From the NCBI GenBank assembly GCA_902825985.1, contig CADEDC010000013.1, positions 1 to 64,000 on the forward strand: a stretch of DNA of 64,000 bases. Reading direction: 5' to 3'. Shown here in pieces: positions 15,610 through 24,585 of this stretch. The number at the start of each line of letters is the position of its first letter. Position 1 is the stretch's first letter. The DNA is from an uncultured Acidobacteriota bacterium (GTDB lineage: Bacteria > Acidobacteriota > Vicinamibacteria > Vicinamibacterales > CAVVIG01). Below the pieces are notes generated by a model. It did no database searches, was not told the DNA's origin, and saw nothing but the letters and a program-made list of their open reading frames with translations. Both the position numbers and the translations under genes were made by a program.

Positions 15610-16809
15610 CTACGCGTCCGTCGACCCGGCGGTGTCCTTTGCGGCGGCAGCATCGCGGTCACGGACGCGTTCCGCTTCCAGCCGCAGCGCGGCGACCAGC
15701 GCGTCGCGCTTGTGTACGAGCTCCTTGCGCGTCCGTCGCCCGTTCGGCCCGCCGACGACGTACTCGCAGAAGAGCGGCAGGGCGATCGTCGAATCGACGT
15801 AGGCGACGACCGTATCCGGCAGCCCGCCCGGGTTGACCTTGCCCCAGCTGACGGCCTCGGCCGGCGTGGCACCGGACAGGCCGCCCCAGACCACCTGGTC
15901 GGTGGTGAACTGGATGAAGTATTCATTGCCGCCCTTGGGAATGCCGTAGACCTCCCACAAGGTCGGCTGCGCCTGCAGGTAGAAGTTCTTGGGCGACCCG
16001 CCGCCGAGGATGACGCAGCCGTTCTTCTCGCCAGCCTGCACGATGGCGCAGATCTCGTTGACGTCCTTGTTCGGATCGATCATGAACCGGCTGCCGTTCA
16101 TCAGCTCGTGATACGCGATGTTCATGCCGATCGAGCTGTCACCCGGCGAGGAGGTGTAGATCGGCACGCCGGCGGCCGCCGCGTTCGCCAGCACTGAGTG
16201 CGCCTCGCAGCCGGGGAACTTCGCGCGCAGGTCCGATCCCAGGCGATAGTGGAAGTCGGCGGTGGATATCGGCTCGTTCAACCCCGATCGGGCGAGGAAA
16301 TCGCGGACGTAGGCGTCGGTCTCGAGCAGCACGGTGGCCGGGAAGAGCACGTCATAGATCCGGATGACGCCTTCCTTGTACAACTGCCGGTCGTCGAGGA
16401 ACGGCGACCCCCGGCGGAGCGTGAAGTTCAGCGCGTAGTGCAGGTCGTGATAGAGGTTCGCGCCGGTCGAGATGATGAAGTCGACCAGGCCGCGCTCCAT
16501 GAGCTCGATGATGCAGCCGCCGAGCCCGGCCGGGGTGAGCGCGCCGGCGACCGTCAGCCCGATGGTGGTGTCGTGCTCGGGCGCCAGCATCTTGTCGGCG
16601 AAGATGCGGCACGCCTCGCCGATGCGGCCGGCATTGAATGCCTGGAACCCGTCGTCGATGAGATGCCGGATCTCCGGGCTGCCCTTCGGACGGTAATAAT
16701 GGATGGCCTTCCCCGACAGGAACGTCTTGTGGGTCTTCTTGGTGGCTCCGGGCGCGCGATGCGGCAAGTCGATCTCCTTGTGGGCGGCGTGCGGAAAATA
16801 GCTTAACAT
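15610..16809 (-). CDS. Deoxyhypusine synthase-family protein
   Basis: A 399-residue protein of the DHS family, NAD-dependent aminobutyl transfer from spermidine. The catalytic-type lysine is Lys274 in GGGSPKNF, and the conserved SGATPAEAVSWGKV follows near 315. The spermidine/NAD-site features TAGALTPAG and the Asp in PGDSSIG are also present. Bacteria have no eIF5A, so the acceptor is not a protein hypusine site; homospermidine or another polyamine conjugate is possible. ATG 16809 is preferred to the frame start at 16890 because family members begin near this point. The last residues are Asp/Ala-rich and variable. Confidence 0.82.
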   Translation of the reverse strand: MLSYFPHAAHKEIDLPHRAPGATKKTHKTFLSGKAIHYYRPKGSPEIRHLIDDGFQAFNAGRIGEACRIFADKMLAPEHDTTIGLTVAGALTPAGLGGCIIELMERGLVDFIISTGANLYHDLHYALNFTLRRGSPFLDDRQLYKEGVIRIYDVLFPATVLLETDAYVRDFLARSGLNEPISTADFHYRLGSDLRAKFPGCEAHSVLANAAAAGVPIYTSSPGDSSIGMNIAYHELMNGSRFMIDPNKDVNEICAIVQAGEKNGCVILGGGSPKNFYLQAQPTLWEVYGIPKGGNEYFIQFTTDQVVWGGLSGATPAEAVSWGKVNPGGLPDTVVAYVDSTIALPLFCEYVVGGPNGRRTRKELVHKRDALVAALRLEAERVRDRDAAAAKDTAGSTDA

Positions 16810-17098
16810 CGCCGGTTGTGCCTCAGCTGGGTCGCCCCCTGGTTGGCGGATGCCTCCGGAGACGCCTGAGACCGCAGCGGCCGGCGGCACGGGCGGCGGA
16901 CGGGGACACGCCGGCAGCGGCCGCGGCGTTCCACCGGTCCGGTTCCCGGCCGCCGCTGCCGGGCCGCCGCCGGCGCGTCGCTGACCGGCGTCACGCGTCG
17001 CTCACCATCGTAAATGGCTGCACAGGGCCCGGTTGTTCGTTTGGCCGTGCGGCTCTCTGTCGGCCTGGATGGATCGGGCCGATAACGGTAGCGTCAAG
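16810..17098. other. Non-coding gap between DHS-like gene and sigma-54 regulator
   Basis: This 289-bp divergent region should hold promoters for both flanking genes. It is very GC-rich with Gly/Arg-biased random frames and no convincing gene. I see no -24/-12 sigma-54 promoter. A TAGCGT (17089-17094) lies 4 nt before the regulator's ATG, a weak -10 candidate. Confidence 0.5.
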
Positions 17099-18457
17099 AT
17101 GGACGACCTGATATTCACCGCGCGGCGGGCCACGGCGGCGGCCGTGCGCAGCGAGCCGGTGGACTGGGAAGCGCGGTTCCGGACGCTGGTGCAGTCACCG
17201 CTGCGGGCCGGCCTGCTCCGTTATCTCAACTCGCGGCAGGAGGAAGCCTTCGACGTCGAAGCCTTGATGCAGACCTTCGGCCGTCTGCGACTCGACGTCG
17301 AGAACTGCGTCCGCGAGCTGGTCGATTTCGGCGTCGCCCGCCAGCTGCCCGATTCGGTGCCGCCGCAGTTCGGCGCCGAACGCCCGGACAACCAGGTGCT
17401 GGCGGAGCAGCTCGATCACTTCCTCGAGCGCCGGGCGACGGTCAGCAGCGAGGACCAGTCGCCGTCGGTCCAGCGGTTCCGCGAGATGATCGGTCGCGAC
17501 GAGAAGATGCTCGTCGTCTTCGAGTGGATCCGCACCGCCGCCAAGTCTGACATCTCGGTCCTCATCCTCGGGCCGACCGGATCGGGGAAGGAGGTCGTCG
17601 CCCGCATGATTCACGAGCTGAGTCGCCGCGGGCCGTCCAAGTTCCAGGCGCTGAACTGCGCCGCCCTCCCCGACTCGCTGTTCGAATCGGAGATTTTCGG
17701 CTACGAGAAGGGCGCCTTCACCGGCGCGCACGACCGCAAGCCGGGACGCCTCGAACTCGCCAACGAGGGCACCCTCTTCCTCGACGAAATCGGCGACATG
17801 TCGCTCATCGCGCAGGCCAAGCTGTTGCGCGTGCTCGAGGAGCGCCGCTTCGAGCGGCTGGGCGGCCAGAAATCGATCGCCGTCGACTTCCGCCTGATCT
17901 CGGCGACCAACCGACCGCTGGAACAGTTCGTCCGCGACGGCCGCTTCCGCGAGGATCTCTACTACCGGGTCAACGCCTTCGCCATCCGGCTGCCGTCGCT
18001 GCGCGAACGCCAGGTCGACATCCCGGTGCTCGCGCAGCGTTTCCTGGCGCGCTATTGCGCCGCCCAGGGGATGCCGCTCGACAGCAAGGGGTTCTCGAAG
18101 GAGGCCATCGACCTGCTGGTCGGCTATCACTGGCCGGGCAACATCCGCGAGCTCGAGAGCACGGTGTCGCGCGCGGCGCTGTCGGCCCCCGGCCGCTCGA
18201 TCCGGGCGAGCGATGTCGAGTTCCTGCACGCCAACGTGCCGACGGCGGCGCCGACCGGCGACCGCCTGCCGTCACTCGCCGAAGCCGAACGCGCCCACAT
18301 CGTGCGGGTGCTCGAGGCGGTGGAGTGGAACAAGAAGGAAGCGGCGCGGGTCCTCGACATCAGCCGTGGCACGCTCTACCGCAAGATCGTCGAATACAAC
18401 CTGGAACCACAACCTCGGGGAACAGCCGGCCGGAAAGGCCGCGAGACCGACGTCTGA
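17099..18457 (+). CDS. Sigma-54-dependent transcriptional activator (AAA+/Fis HTH), no receiver
   Basis: Enhancer-binding protein of 452 residues. An N-terminal ~110-residue helical domain looks like a winged-helix or MarR-like module (LLRYLNSRQEEAFDVEALM) rather than a receiver, PAS or GAF domain. The AAA+ domain has Walker A GPTGSGKE (158-165), the sigma-54 loop GAFTGA (205-210) and Walker B TLFLDEIGD. A Fis-type HTH (NKKEAARVLDISRGTLYRKI) ends the protein. ATG 17099 is chosen because the DDLIF start has no competing site; a longer frame begins at 17033. It lies upstream of a c-di-GMP enzyme and may regulate it. Confidence 0.9.
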   Translation: MDDLIFTARRATAAAVRSEPVDWEARFRTLVQSPLRAGLLRYLNSRQEEAFDVEALMQTFGRLRLDVENCVRELVDFGVARQLPDSVPPQFGAERPDNQVLAEQLDHFLERRATVSSEDQSPSVQRFREMIGRDEKMLVVFEWIRTAAKSDISVLILGPTGSGKEVVARMIHELSRRGPSKFQALNCAALPDSLFESEIFGYEKGAFTGAHDRKPGRLELANEGTLFLDEIGDMSLIAQAKLLRVLEERRFERLGGQKSIAVDFRLISATNRPLEQFVRDGRFREDLYYRVNAFAIRLPSLRERQVDIPVLAQRFLARYCAAQGMPLDSKGFSKEAIDLLVGYHWPGNIRELESTVSRAALSAPGRSIRASDVEFLHANVPTAAPTGDRLPSLAEAERAHIVRVLEAVEWNKKEAARVLDISRGTLYRKIVEYNLEPQPRGTAGRKGRETDV

Positions 18458-18568
18458 ACGCCGTGCGATTCACGCTGAACACGGTTGCCGCCGTCTGCAC
18501 CCCGTTTCAGGGGTGCGCGGTGGCGCGGTGTCGGCGGCGCGCGGCCGTCAGAGGGAGCTGGTAGCCTC

Positions 18569-20995
18569 GTGTCGTTGGCTGCGCGCCTGTACGTCGGCGC
18601 CGTGGTGGTCGGCGGCGCCATCGTCCTCGCCCTGCAGGGCACCGTTCCGACGCACGAACTGCCGCTCTTCCTGGCGCTGCTGTTCTTCTCGTCGCTCGCC
18701 TCGGCGCTCAAGGTCAACCTGCCGCTGACGTCCAGCGGATCGACGATGTCGGTGTCGTACGCCGTCGATTTCGCGTCGCTGCTGTTGCTCGGCGCCGACG
18801 CGACGATGTTCGTGGCGGCGGTCAGCGCATGGGCGCAGTGCACGTTCCGCACGCAGTCGAAGTCACCGCTGCACCGGACGCTGTTCAGCATCGGCTCGCT
18901 GATTCTCACCGTGAAGGCGGCCGGCCTCGTCTTCGCGTGGCTGGGCGGCCCGGCGCCCGGCGAGGCGTTCTCGTTGTGGACGATTCCGCGGCCGCTCGTC
19001 GGCGCGGCGATCGCCTACTTCGTCTGCAACACGACGTTCGTCGCGACCGCCATCGGCCTGACCACCGGCCAGTCGGCGCTGCGCATCTGGAACGAGAACT
19101 TCCTGTGGAGCGCGCCGAGCTACTTCGTCGGGGCTGGCGCCGCCGCCCTCGGCGCGTCGCTGATGGACCGCGGCGGCTACTGGCTGGCCACCATGCTGGC
19201 GGCGCCGATCTACCTGACCTACCGGACCTACAAGGTCTACCTCGGACGCATCCAGGATCAGCAGCGTCACGTCCAGCAGGTCTCCGACCTGCATCTCGCC
19301 ACCATCGAGGCGCTGGCGCTCGCCATCGACGCGAAGGACCAGACGGCGCAGAGCCACATCCGCCGCGTGCAGGTCTATGCGGCCGGCGTCGCCGAGGCGC
19401 TCGGCATGTCGACCAACGACATCCAGGGCGTCAAGACCGCGGCGCTGCTGCACGACATCGGCAAGCTGGCGGTGCCGGAGCACATCCTCTCGAAGCCGGG
19501 GCCGCTGACGCAGGAGGAGTTCCAGAAGATCCGGATCCACCCGCAGATTGGCGCCGAGATCATCAGCGGTGTGCCGTTTCCCTATCCGGTCGCGCCGCTG
19601 ATCATGAGCCACCACGAGCGCTGGGACGGCAAGGGCTACCCGGTGGGCCTCAAGGGCGAGGAGATCCCGCTCGGCGCCCGCATCCTCACGGTCGTCGACT
19701 ACTTCGACGCTTTGATCTCCGACCGCCCGTACCATCGGGCGGCGTCACCGGAAGAAGCAATGGATCACCTGCGGCTCGAGAGCGGCAAGGCGCTCGACCC
19801 GCGCGTCGTCGACGCCTTCATCGCGCTCTACCCGGCGCTGTCGGCGCGGGCCGACCTCGGGCAGGCGCCGGCGCGCAAGCTGACGCGCCTGGCGGCCGAG
19901 AACCCGGTGGCCCGACCGGCGGTCGGCCTCGTGGATCAGGCGCCGACCCGCAGCAACGTCTTCCAGGACATCGCCCTCGCCCACCGCGAGATCTACGCCC
20001 TCTACGAGATTGCGCAGGCCCTCGGCAGCAGCCTCGGCGTGAAGGACACGATGATGCTCATCTCCTCGAAGCTGAGCAACATCGTCCCGTTCTCGTCGTG
20101 CGCGCTCTACCTGAAGGAGAACGAGGACCTGTGCTGCCGATTCGCCACCGGCGTCGAGGCCGACGTCATCGAACGCTTCACGATCCGCTCCGGCGACGGC
20201 CTCGCCGGGTGGGTGGCACGCAACCGGCGGCCGCTCGTCAACGGCCGGCCGAACGCCGATTTCATCGCCGCCGGACACGCCGGCGAGACATCGCTGCGCT
20301 CGGCGCTGGTCTGCCCGCTGCTCTTCCAGGAGCGCTTCATCGGCACCATTGCCGTCTATCACACCGGTGAAGCGGTCTACACGGACGACCACCGCCGCCT
20401 GCTCGATCGCATCTCCGAGCAGGCCGGCGCCGTGCTCTACAACTCCCTGGTCTTCGAGCAGACGCAGGAGGATTCGCTCACCGACTCGCTGACCGGGCTG
20501 CAGAACAACCGCTACATGTTCATGCACCTGACGCGCGAGCTGGCGCGGGCCTCGCGCCTGCGCTCCGAGGTGTCGCTGCTGGTCATGGATCTCGATCACT
20601 TCAAGGAGATCAACGACACCTACGGCCACCACGTCGGTGACCGCGCGCTGCGGGAAGTCTCGTCGACGCTCCGCTCGGCGGTCCGGCCCTACGACGTCTG
20701 CGTGCGCTATGCCGGCGACGAGTTCATCGTCGTCCTCTCCGGGTGCGGCCGCGAGGAGGCCGAGCGCAAGCGCCTGGACCTGCAGCGGGTGCTCTGCAAC
20801 GTCAGCTTCGAGCCGCAGCCGGGGTCGGTCGTGCGCATCGGCGCCAGCATCGGCGCCGCGGTGTTCCCCCACGACGGCGACACCTACGAGACGCTGCTGG
20901 CGACCGCCGACGGCCGCATGTACCACGACAAGATGCAGCGGAAGCGCAGCGCGCAGATGCGGGACCCGGGCGGCAGCATCCAGGCGGTCGGCTGA
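18569..20995 (+). CDS. Membrane HD-GYP/GAF/GGDEF protein, bifunctional c-di-GMP enzyme
   Basis: An 808-residue protein with a multi-pass N-terminal membrane sensor (~1-220), HD-GYP domain (HDIGK near 295 and HHERWDGKGYP near 345), GAF domain (~470-620) and GGDEF domain (~640-795) with active-type AGDEF. The inhibitory I-site RxxD (RPYD) is exactly five residues before AGDEF. It can therefore be expected to both make and degrade c-di-GMP, with product feedback. The GTG start at 18569 follows a GAGGGAG ribosome site; the frame opens earlier (18485) without a good site. It follows the sigma-54 activator by 111 bp. Confidence 0.88.
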   Translation: MSLAARLYVGAVVVGGAIVLALQGTVPTHELPLFLALLFFSSLASALKVNLPLTSSGSTMSVSYAVDFASLLLLGADATMFVAAVSAWAQCTFRTQSKSPLHRTLFSIGSLILTVKAAGLVFAWLGGPAPGEAFSLWTIPRPLVGAAIAYFVCNTTFVATAIGLTTGQSALRIWNENFLWSAPSYFVGAGAAALGASLMDRGGYWLATMLAAPIYLTYRTYKVYLGRIQDQQRHVQQVSDLHLATIEALALAIDAKDQTAQSHIRRVQVYAAGVAEALGMSTNDIQGVKTAALLHDIGKLAVPEHILSKPGPLTQEEFQKIRIHPQIGAEIISGVPFPYPVAPLIMSHHERWDGKGYPVGLKGEEIPLGARILTVVDYFDALISDRPYHRAASPEEAMDHLRLESGKALDPRVVDAFIALYPALSARADLGQAPARKLTRLAAENPVARPAVGLVDQAPTRSNVFQDIALAHREIYALYEIAQALGSSLGVKDTMMLISSKLSNIVPFSSCALYLKENEDLCCRFATGVEADVIERFTIRSGDGLAGWVARNRRPLVNGRPNADFIAAGHAGETSLRSALVCPLLFQERFIGTIAVYHTGEAVYTDDHRRLLDRISEQAGAVLYNSLVFEQTQEDSLTDSLTGLQNNRYMFMHLTRELARASRLRSEVSLLVMDLDHFKEINDTYGHHVGDRALREVSSTLRSAVRPYDVCVRYAGDEFIVVLSGCGREEAERKRLDLQRVLCNVSFEPQPGSVVRIGASIGAAVFPHDGDTYETLLATADGRMYHDKMQRKRSAQMRDPGGSIQAVG

Positions 20996-21064
20996 ACGCC
21001 GACCGTCGACCGTCGACCGGCGCCGCGCCGCGGTCGGTGAGCGGGAGTGGCGCGACGAGTGCGA

Positions 21065-21070
21065 TAGCAT
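21065..21070 (+). promoter_or_regulatory. Candidate -10 box (TAGCAT) for the flavin reductase gene
   Basis: TAGCAT sits 6 nt before the GTG at 21077, again too close for a normal leader. No -35 seen. Confidence 0.35.
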
Positions 21071-21076
21071 AGCCTG

Positions 21077-21772
21077 GTGCTGCTGACGCTGCCGATCCGG
21101 GAGGTGCTGCCGGCAACGCCACGCGCCTGCATCGTCCGCCTCGACCTGCCGCCGGGCACGTTCCCGTTCGTCGCCGGCCAGGCCGTGGCCATCGCCTCAC
21201 ACGGCGGCGAGGCCCGACGGCCGTACTCGATCGCGTCGGCGCCGGCCGACGTCGCGCGAACCGGCTACCTCGAACTGCTCGTCGGACTCGGCAGCGATGG
21301 CACGCCAGGCCCCCATCTGCGGCTGCGGCCGGGCGACCCGGTCGACATCGAAGGACCGTACGGCCGCTTCACCTTCCCCGACTCGCCCCGCGAGCGGCGC
21401 TTCCTGTTCGTTGCCGGCGGCACCGGGATCTCGCCGTTGCGGGCGATGCTGCGACAGGCGTTGGCGCTCGGGTTCACGGACATCGGCGTGCTCTACAGCG
21501 CGCGGACGCCGGACGATTTCGCCTACGAAACTGAACTCCGCGACCTGGCCGCACACGGACGACTCGAACTGCGCCTCACGGTGACGCGCGACACCCGTGC
21601 ACCCTGGCACGGGCACCGCGGCCGCATCGACGCGGCGCTCATCGGGCCGCTGCTGCACGACCCGAAGACGCTGTGCTTTGTCTGTGGTCCGCGGGCGCTG
21701 GTGGAGGCGGTGCCGAGAGCACTCGCCACACTCGCGGTCGCGCCGGAGCGGATCCGCGTCGAGGAGTGGTAG
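21077..21772 (+). CDS. FAD/NAD(P)-binding oxidoreductase (ferredoxin reductase-like)
   Basis: A 231-residue two-domain flavin reductase: beta-barrel FAD domain with RPYSIAS near 48-54 and NAD domain with GGTGISPLRAM near 115-125 and the late CGP (FVCGPRALVE). It has no [2Fe-2S] or PyrK-type cysteine cluster, so electrons must go to a separate acceptor. It could serve as an NAD(P)H-flavin, ferredoxin or monooxygenase reductase; the partner is unknown. The start is GTG. Confidence 0.82.
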   Translation: MLLTLPIREVLPATPRACIVRLDLPPGTFPFVAGQAVAIASHGGEARRPYSIASAPADVARTGYLELLVGLGSDGTPGPHLRLRPGDPVDIEGPYGRFTFPDSPRERRFLFVAGGTGISPLRAMLRQALALGFTDIGVLYSARTPDDFAYETELRDLAAHGRLELRLTVTRDTRAPWHGHRGRIDAALIGPLLHDPKTLCFVCGPRALVEAVPRALATLAVAPERIRVEEW

Positions 21773-21805
21773 AGACGACAGCCGATCCGCCGCTCGGTCG
21801 GCGGG

Positions 21806-22108
21806 CTACGGGTTCAACTGCAGCGTCGACTTCACGTCGCGGACCCCACTGACCTGCCGCGCCAGCTGCACGGCGCGCTGTTCCTCGGACGGCGACTTCA
21901 CCGTGCCCGACATCGTCACCACACCGAGCGTGGTGTCGACGTCGATCTTCATGCCGCCGACCTGCGGATCGTTCAGCAGGACGGTCTTCACCCTCGCCGT
22001 AATCGTGGCATCGTCGATCGTCTCGCCAACCGTCTTGCCGCACGCGGTCAGCAGCATCGGCAGCAGGACGAGCCAGACGGCGGCCCGCCGCGCGAGTTGC
22101 CATGTCAT
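21806..22108 (-). CDS. BON-domain lipoprotein
   Basis: A 100-residue secreted protein. The lipobox LLTAC makes it a lipoprotein, and a single BON domain follows (TITARVKTVLLNDP, then GVVTMSGTVKSP and ARQVSGVRDV), the usual envelope-associated phospholipid-binding module. ATG 22108 is chosen because the signal peptide begins there; an earlier frame start at 22177 adds residues unlike a signal sequence. It may be expressed with the zinc-ribbon-like gene upstream. Confidence 0.83.
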   Translation of the reverse strand: MTWQLARRAAVWLVLLPMLLTACGKTVGETIDDATITARVKTVLLNDPQVGGMKIDVDTTLGVVTMSGTVKSPSEEQRAVQLARQVSGVRDVKSTLQLNP

Positions 22109-22218
22109 CACAAACCTCCAGTTCGACCTCGACGCGCCACAGTCGGGCGCGAGCGGGCGACAGGGGTCAGGCTGCAAGTCGGGTGCCGCGGCGGCGCCGG
22201 GGGGGCTATGCCGGGGGG

Positions 22219-23028
22219 CTATTTGGAGCGTTTGCGGCCGTCGAAACGGCGGGACTGATTGGCCTGCGGCGGCCGGTTGTTTCCGGATCGCTGCGCCGGC
22301 CCACCGCGTGACGAGTTGCCCGGTTGACCCTGACGAGCCCCGCCGAACGGCTGCATGCCACCGGTGCCGCGCTGGTTCGAGCCCTGGTTCGGGCCCTGGT
22401 TCCGGGCCCGGAACCGGTTCGGGCGGCCGCCCGTCGGCGTACGGATGGTGAAGTCGGGTGCCGGGCGTGAGGCAGGCGGTTGCCCTTCCAGGCGCGGCAG
22501 CGTCGCGCGGATCAGCCGACGATGGGCCGGACCTTCCGGCTCGCTGCCGGCAACGTTGCCGAGCGCATCGTCGCGATCGTCCCCGTCGTGATCGTCTCCG
22601 GGCTCGGCGTCGTCGCCGGCATCCCCCCCGGGGACTGCGCGATCGGCGTCGGCGCGCCGGGAGCCACTCAGGCCGAGCGCGGCCTGCACGGCCGCCAGGT
22701 CGCGGGCGACGTCGATGTCTGCGCCATCCCCGGCGTCGGAGTGGCCCGGGTCGGTGTCACCCGGCGTCTCGCCGACGGAGGCGGGAGGATCTGGAGAGAC
22801 CCGCTTCGGGCCACTGGCGATGATCTGGGCGGCCAGCCCCGCCGGTGTGTCCTTCTTGCGCTGGCGCGGCACCTTGGCGTGCTTGTATTCGTGCTCGGCG
22901 TCACACGTCGAGCATCGCGTCAGCCGCACGTCCTCGCCGATCATCGCCACCACGGCGTGATTGGTCAGGCGTCGCTCGCGCGGACAGTAGTCGTCCAGAA
23001 TGTCACCGAGCCGAAGCTGCCGCTGCAT
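22219..23028 (-). CDS. Putative zinc-ribbon protein with long disordered tail
   Basis: A 269-residue protein. The first ~60 residues have a Cys/His pattern (Cys15, His24, Cys39-x2-Cys42, His46, His50) that may bind zinc. The rest is low-complexity: an acidic Asp/Gly stretch in the middle and a Gly/Asn/Gln/Arg-rich tail with short QGxNQ repeats, resembling RNA-binding RGG tails. ATG 23028 follows GGGAG by 7 nt and is preferred to a TTG three bases earlier. The function is unknown; nucleic-acid binding is a guess from composition. Confidence 0.65.
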   Translation of the reverse strand: MQRQLRLGDILDDYCPRERRLTNHAVVAMIGEDVRLTRCSTCDAEHEYKHAKVPRQRKKDTPAGLAAQIIASGPKRVSPDPPASVGETPGDTDPGHSDAGDGADIDVARDLAAVQAALGLSGSRRADADRAVPGGDAGDDAEPGDDHDGDDRDDALGNVAGSEPEGPAHRRLIRATLPRLEGQPPASRPAPDFTIRTPTGGRPNRFRARNQGPNQGSNQRGTGGMQPFGGARQGQPGNSSRGGPAQRSGNNRPPQANQSRRFDGRKRSK

Positions 23029-23125
23029 CAAAAGCTCCCGAGGAACCTCGCGGGCGGGGAAAGAAGCGCGAAAGGCGCAGCAATCTTAACAGAGCTCATT
23101 TCAGAGTCGCAATACCGGCAGATGG

Positions 23126-24529
23126 TTAGGCGTCACGGCGCTCCAGCCAGGCGCGAAAACCGGCCAGGGTGCGCCGCACGGCATCCGGCGACGTCGACTG
23201 CGGCGTCCGCTTGGCGTCAACCGACGCCTGAGGCGTCACCCGGGCAATGACGTCGTCACCGAACAGGTCGCTGCTGCTCCGCCACTCCGCCATCGACAGG
23301 GAATCGAAATCGCGTCCTTCCGCCACCAGGCGCCGGACGAGGGCGCCGACAATCTCGTGGGCGCGCCGGAACGGCACCCCGCGTCCCACCAGGTAGTCGG
23401 CAACGTCGGTGGCCAGCAGCAAGCCGGATGCCGCCCGCGCCGCGCGGTCACGGTTGACCGTCAAGCCGGCCACCACCGCGCGCACGACGCTCAGGCAACC
23501 GGTCATCGTGTCTTCAGCGTCGAAGACCGCCTGTTTGTCCTCCTGCAGATCCTTGTTGTACCCGCTCGGGATCCCCTTGAGGGTCGTCAACATGCCCATC
23601 AGATGCCCAATCGCACGCCCGGTCTTCCCACGTACCAGCTCGAGCGGATCGGGGTTCTTCTTCTGCGGCATCATGCTGCTGCCGGTGCTCAGCGCGTCCG
23701 ACAGCTCGAAGAAGCGGTGCTCGTCGCCGCACAGCACGATGAGATCCTCGGACAGCCGGCTCAGGTGCACCATCGTGAGGGCGCACGCGTAGAGGAACGT
23801 GGCCGCGAAGTCGCGATCGGACGAAGCGTCGATGCTGTTCTCGACGACGCGAGAAAAGCCGAGATCCCCGGCGAGGCGCGCCACGTCGATCGGATAGCTG
23901 GTGCCGGCGATCGCGCCCGAGCCGAGCGGCAGGGCATCCGCTTCGTCCCGCGCCCTCTCGAAGCGGTCGAAGTCGCGCCGGAGCGCCGACGCGTGCGCCA
24001 GGTAGAAGTGCGCGACCAGCACCGGCTGCGCCGGGCGGAAATGCGTGAACGCCGGCATCAGCGCCCCGCCGGCCGCCTCGCCGCCGGCGACGAGCGCCTC
24101 GACGATGCGACGAACCGCGTCCTGCAGCAGCGGGATGCGCCGCTTGAGGTACAGCCGGAGATCGACCGACACCTGCTCGTTGCGCGACCGGCCGGTGTGC
24201 AGACGCCGTCCGGTGTCGCCGAGCCGTTCGACCAGCAGCCGCTCGACGAAGCTGTGGACGTCTTCGTCCGGTCCGCTGACGAATGCCGGGTCCCGACGGC
24301 CGTGCTCGAGCAGCTCGGCGAGGGCGGTATCGAGTGCCTGGACCTCGTCGGCGGTGAGCACGCCGGCGCCGGCCAGGGCCTGCGCCCAGGCGCGGCTGCC
24401 GGTCACGTCGTCTTCGAACAGGCGTCGATCGAAGCCGAACGAGGAGCCCCATTCGAAGGTGGCGGCGTCGGGGGCGGCGTCGAATCGCCCGGACCAGAGA
24501 GGAGTGGCTTCGGAGTCGCTGTTGGCCAT
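23126..24529 (-). CDS. argH: Argininosuccinate lyase
   Basis: Last enzyme of arginine synthesis, splitting argininosuccinate to arginine and fumarate; 467 residues, normal length. The signature loop GSSMMPQKKNP with the catalytic serine is near 290, the substrate-binding TGRSRNEQV near 115, and the N-terminal LWSGRF start is typical. It follows the argG-like gene by 56 bp on the same strand and is part of the leftward argR-argG-like-argH group. Confidence 0.95.
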   Translation of the reverse strand: MANSDSEATPLWSGRFDAAPDAATFEWGSSFGFDRRLFEDDVTGSRAWAQALAGAGVLTADEVQALDTALAELLEHGRRDPAFVSGPDEDVHSFVERLLVERLGDTGRRLHTGRSRNEQVSVDLRLYLKRRIPLLQDAVRRIVEALVAGGEAAGGALMPAFTHFRPAQPVLVAHFYLAHASALRRDFDRFERARDEADALPLGSGAIAGTSYPIDVARLAGDLGFSRVVENSIDASSDRDFAATFLYACALTMVHLSRLSEDLIVLCGDEHRFFELSDALSTGSSMMPQKKNPDPLELVRGKTGRAIGHLMGMLTTLKGIPSGYNKDLQEDKQAVFDAEDTMTGCLSVVRAVVAGLTVNRDRAARAASGLLLATDVADYLVGRGVPFRRAHEIVGALVRRLVAEGRDFDSLSMAEWRSSSDLFGDDVIARVTPQASVDAKRTPQSTSPDAVRRTLAGFRAWLERRDA

Positions 24530-24585
24530 GATGACGTCGTCGATCTGAGTGTGCCGTTCCGGTGTTCAGTCTGGTGTTCGCGCTG

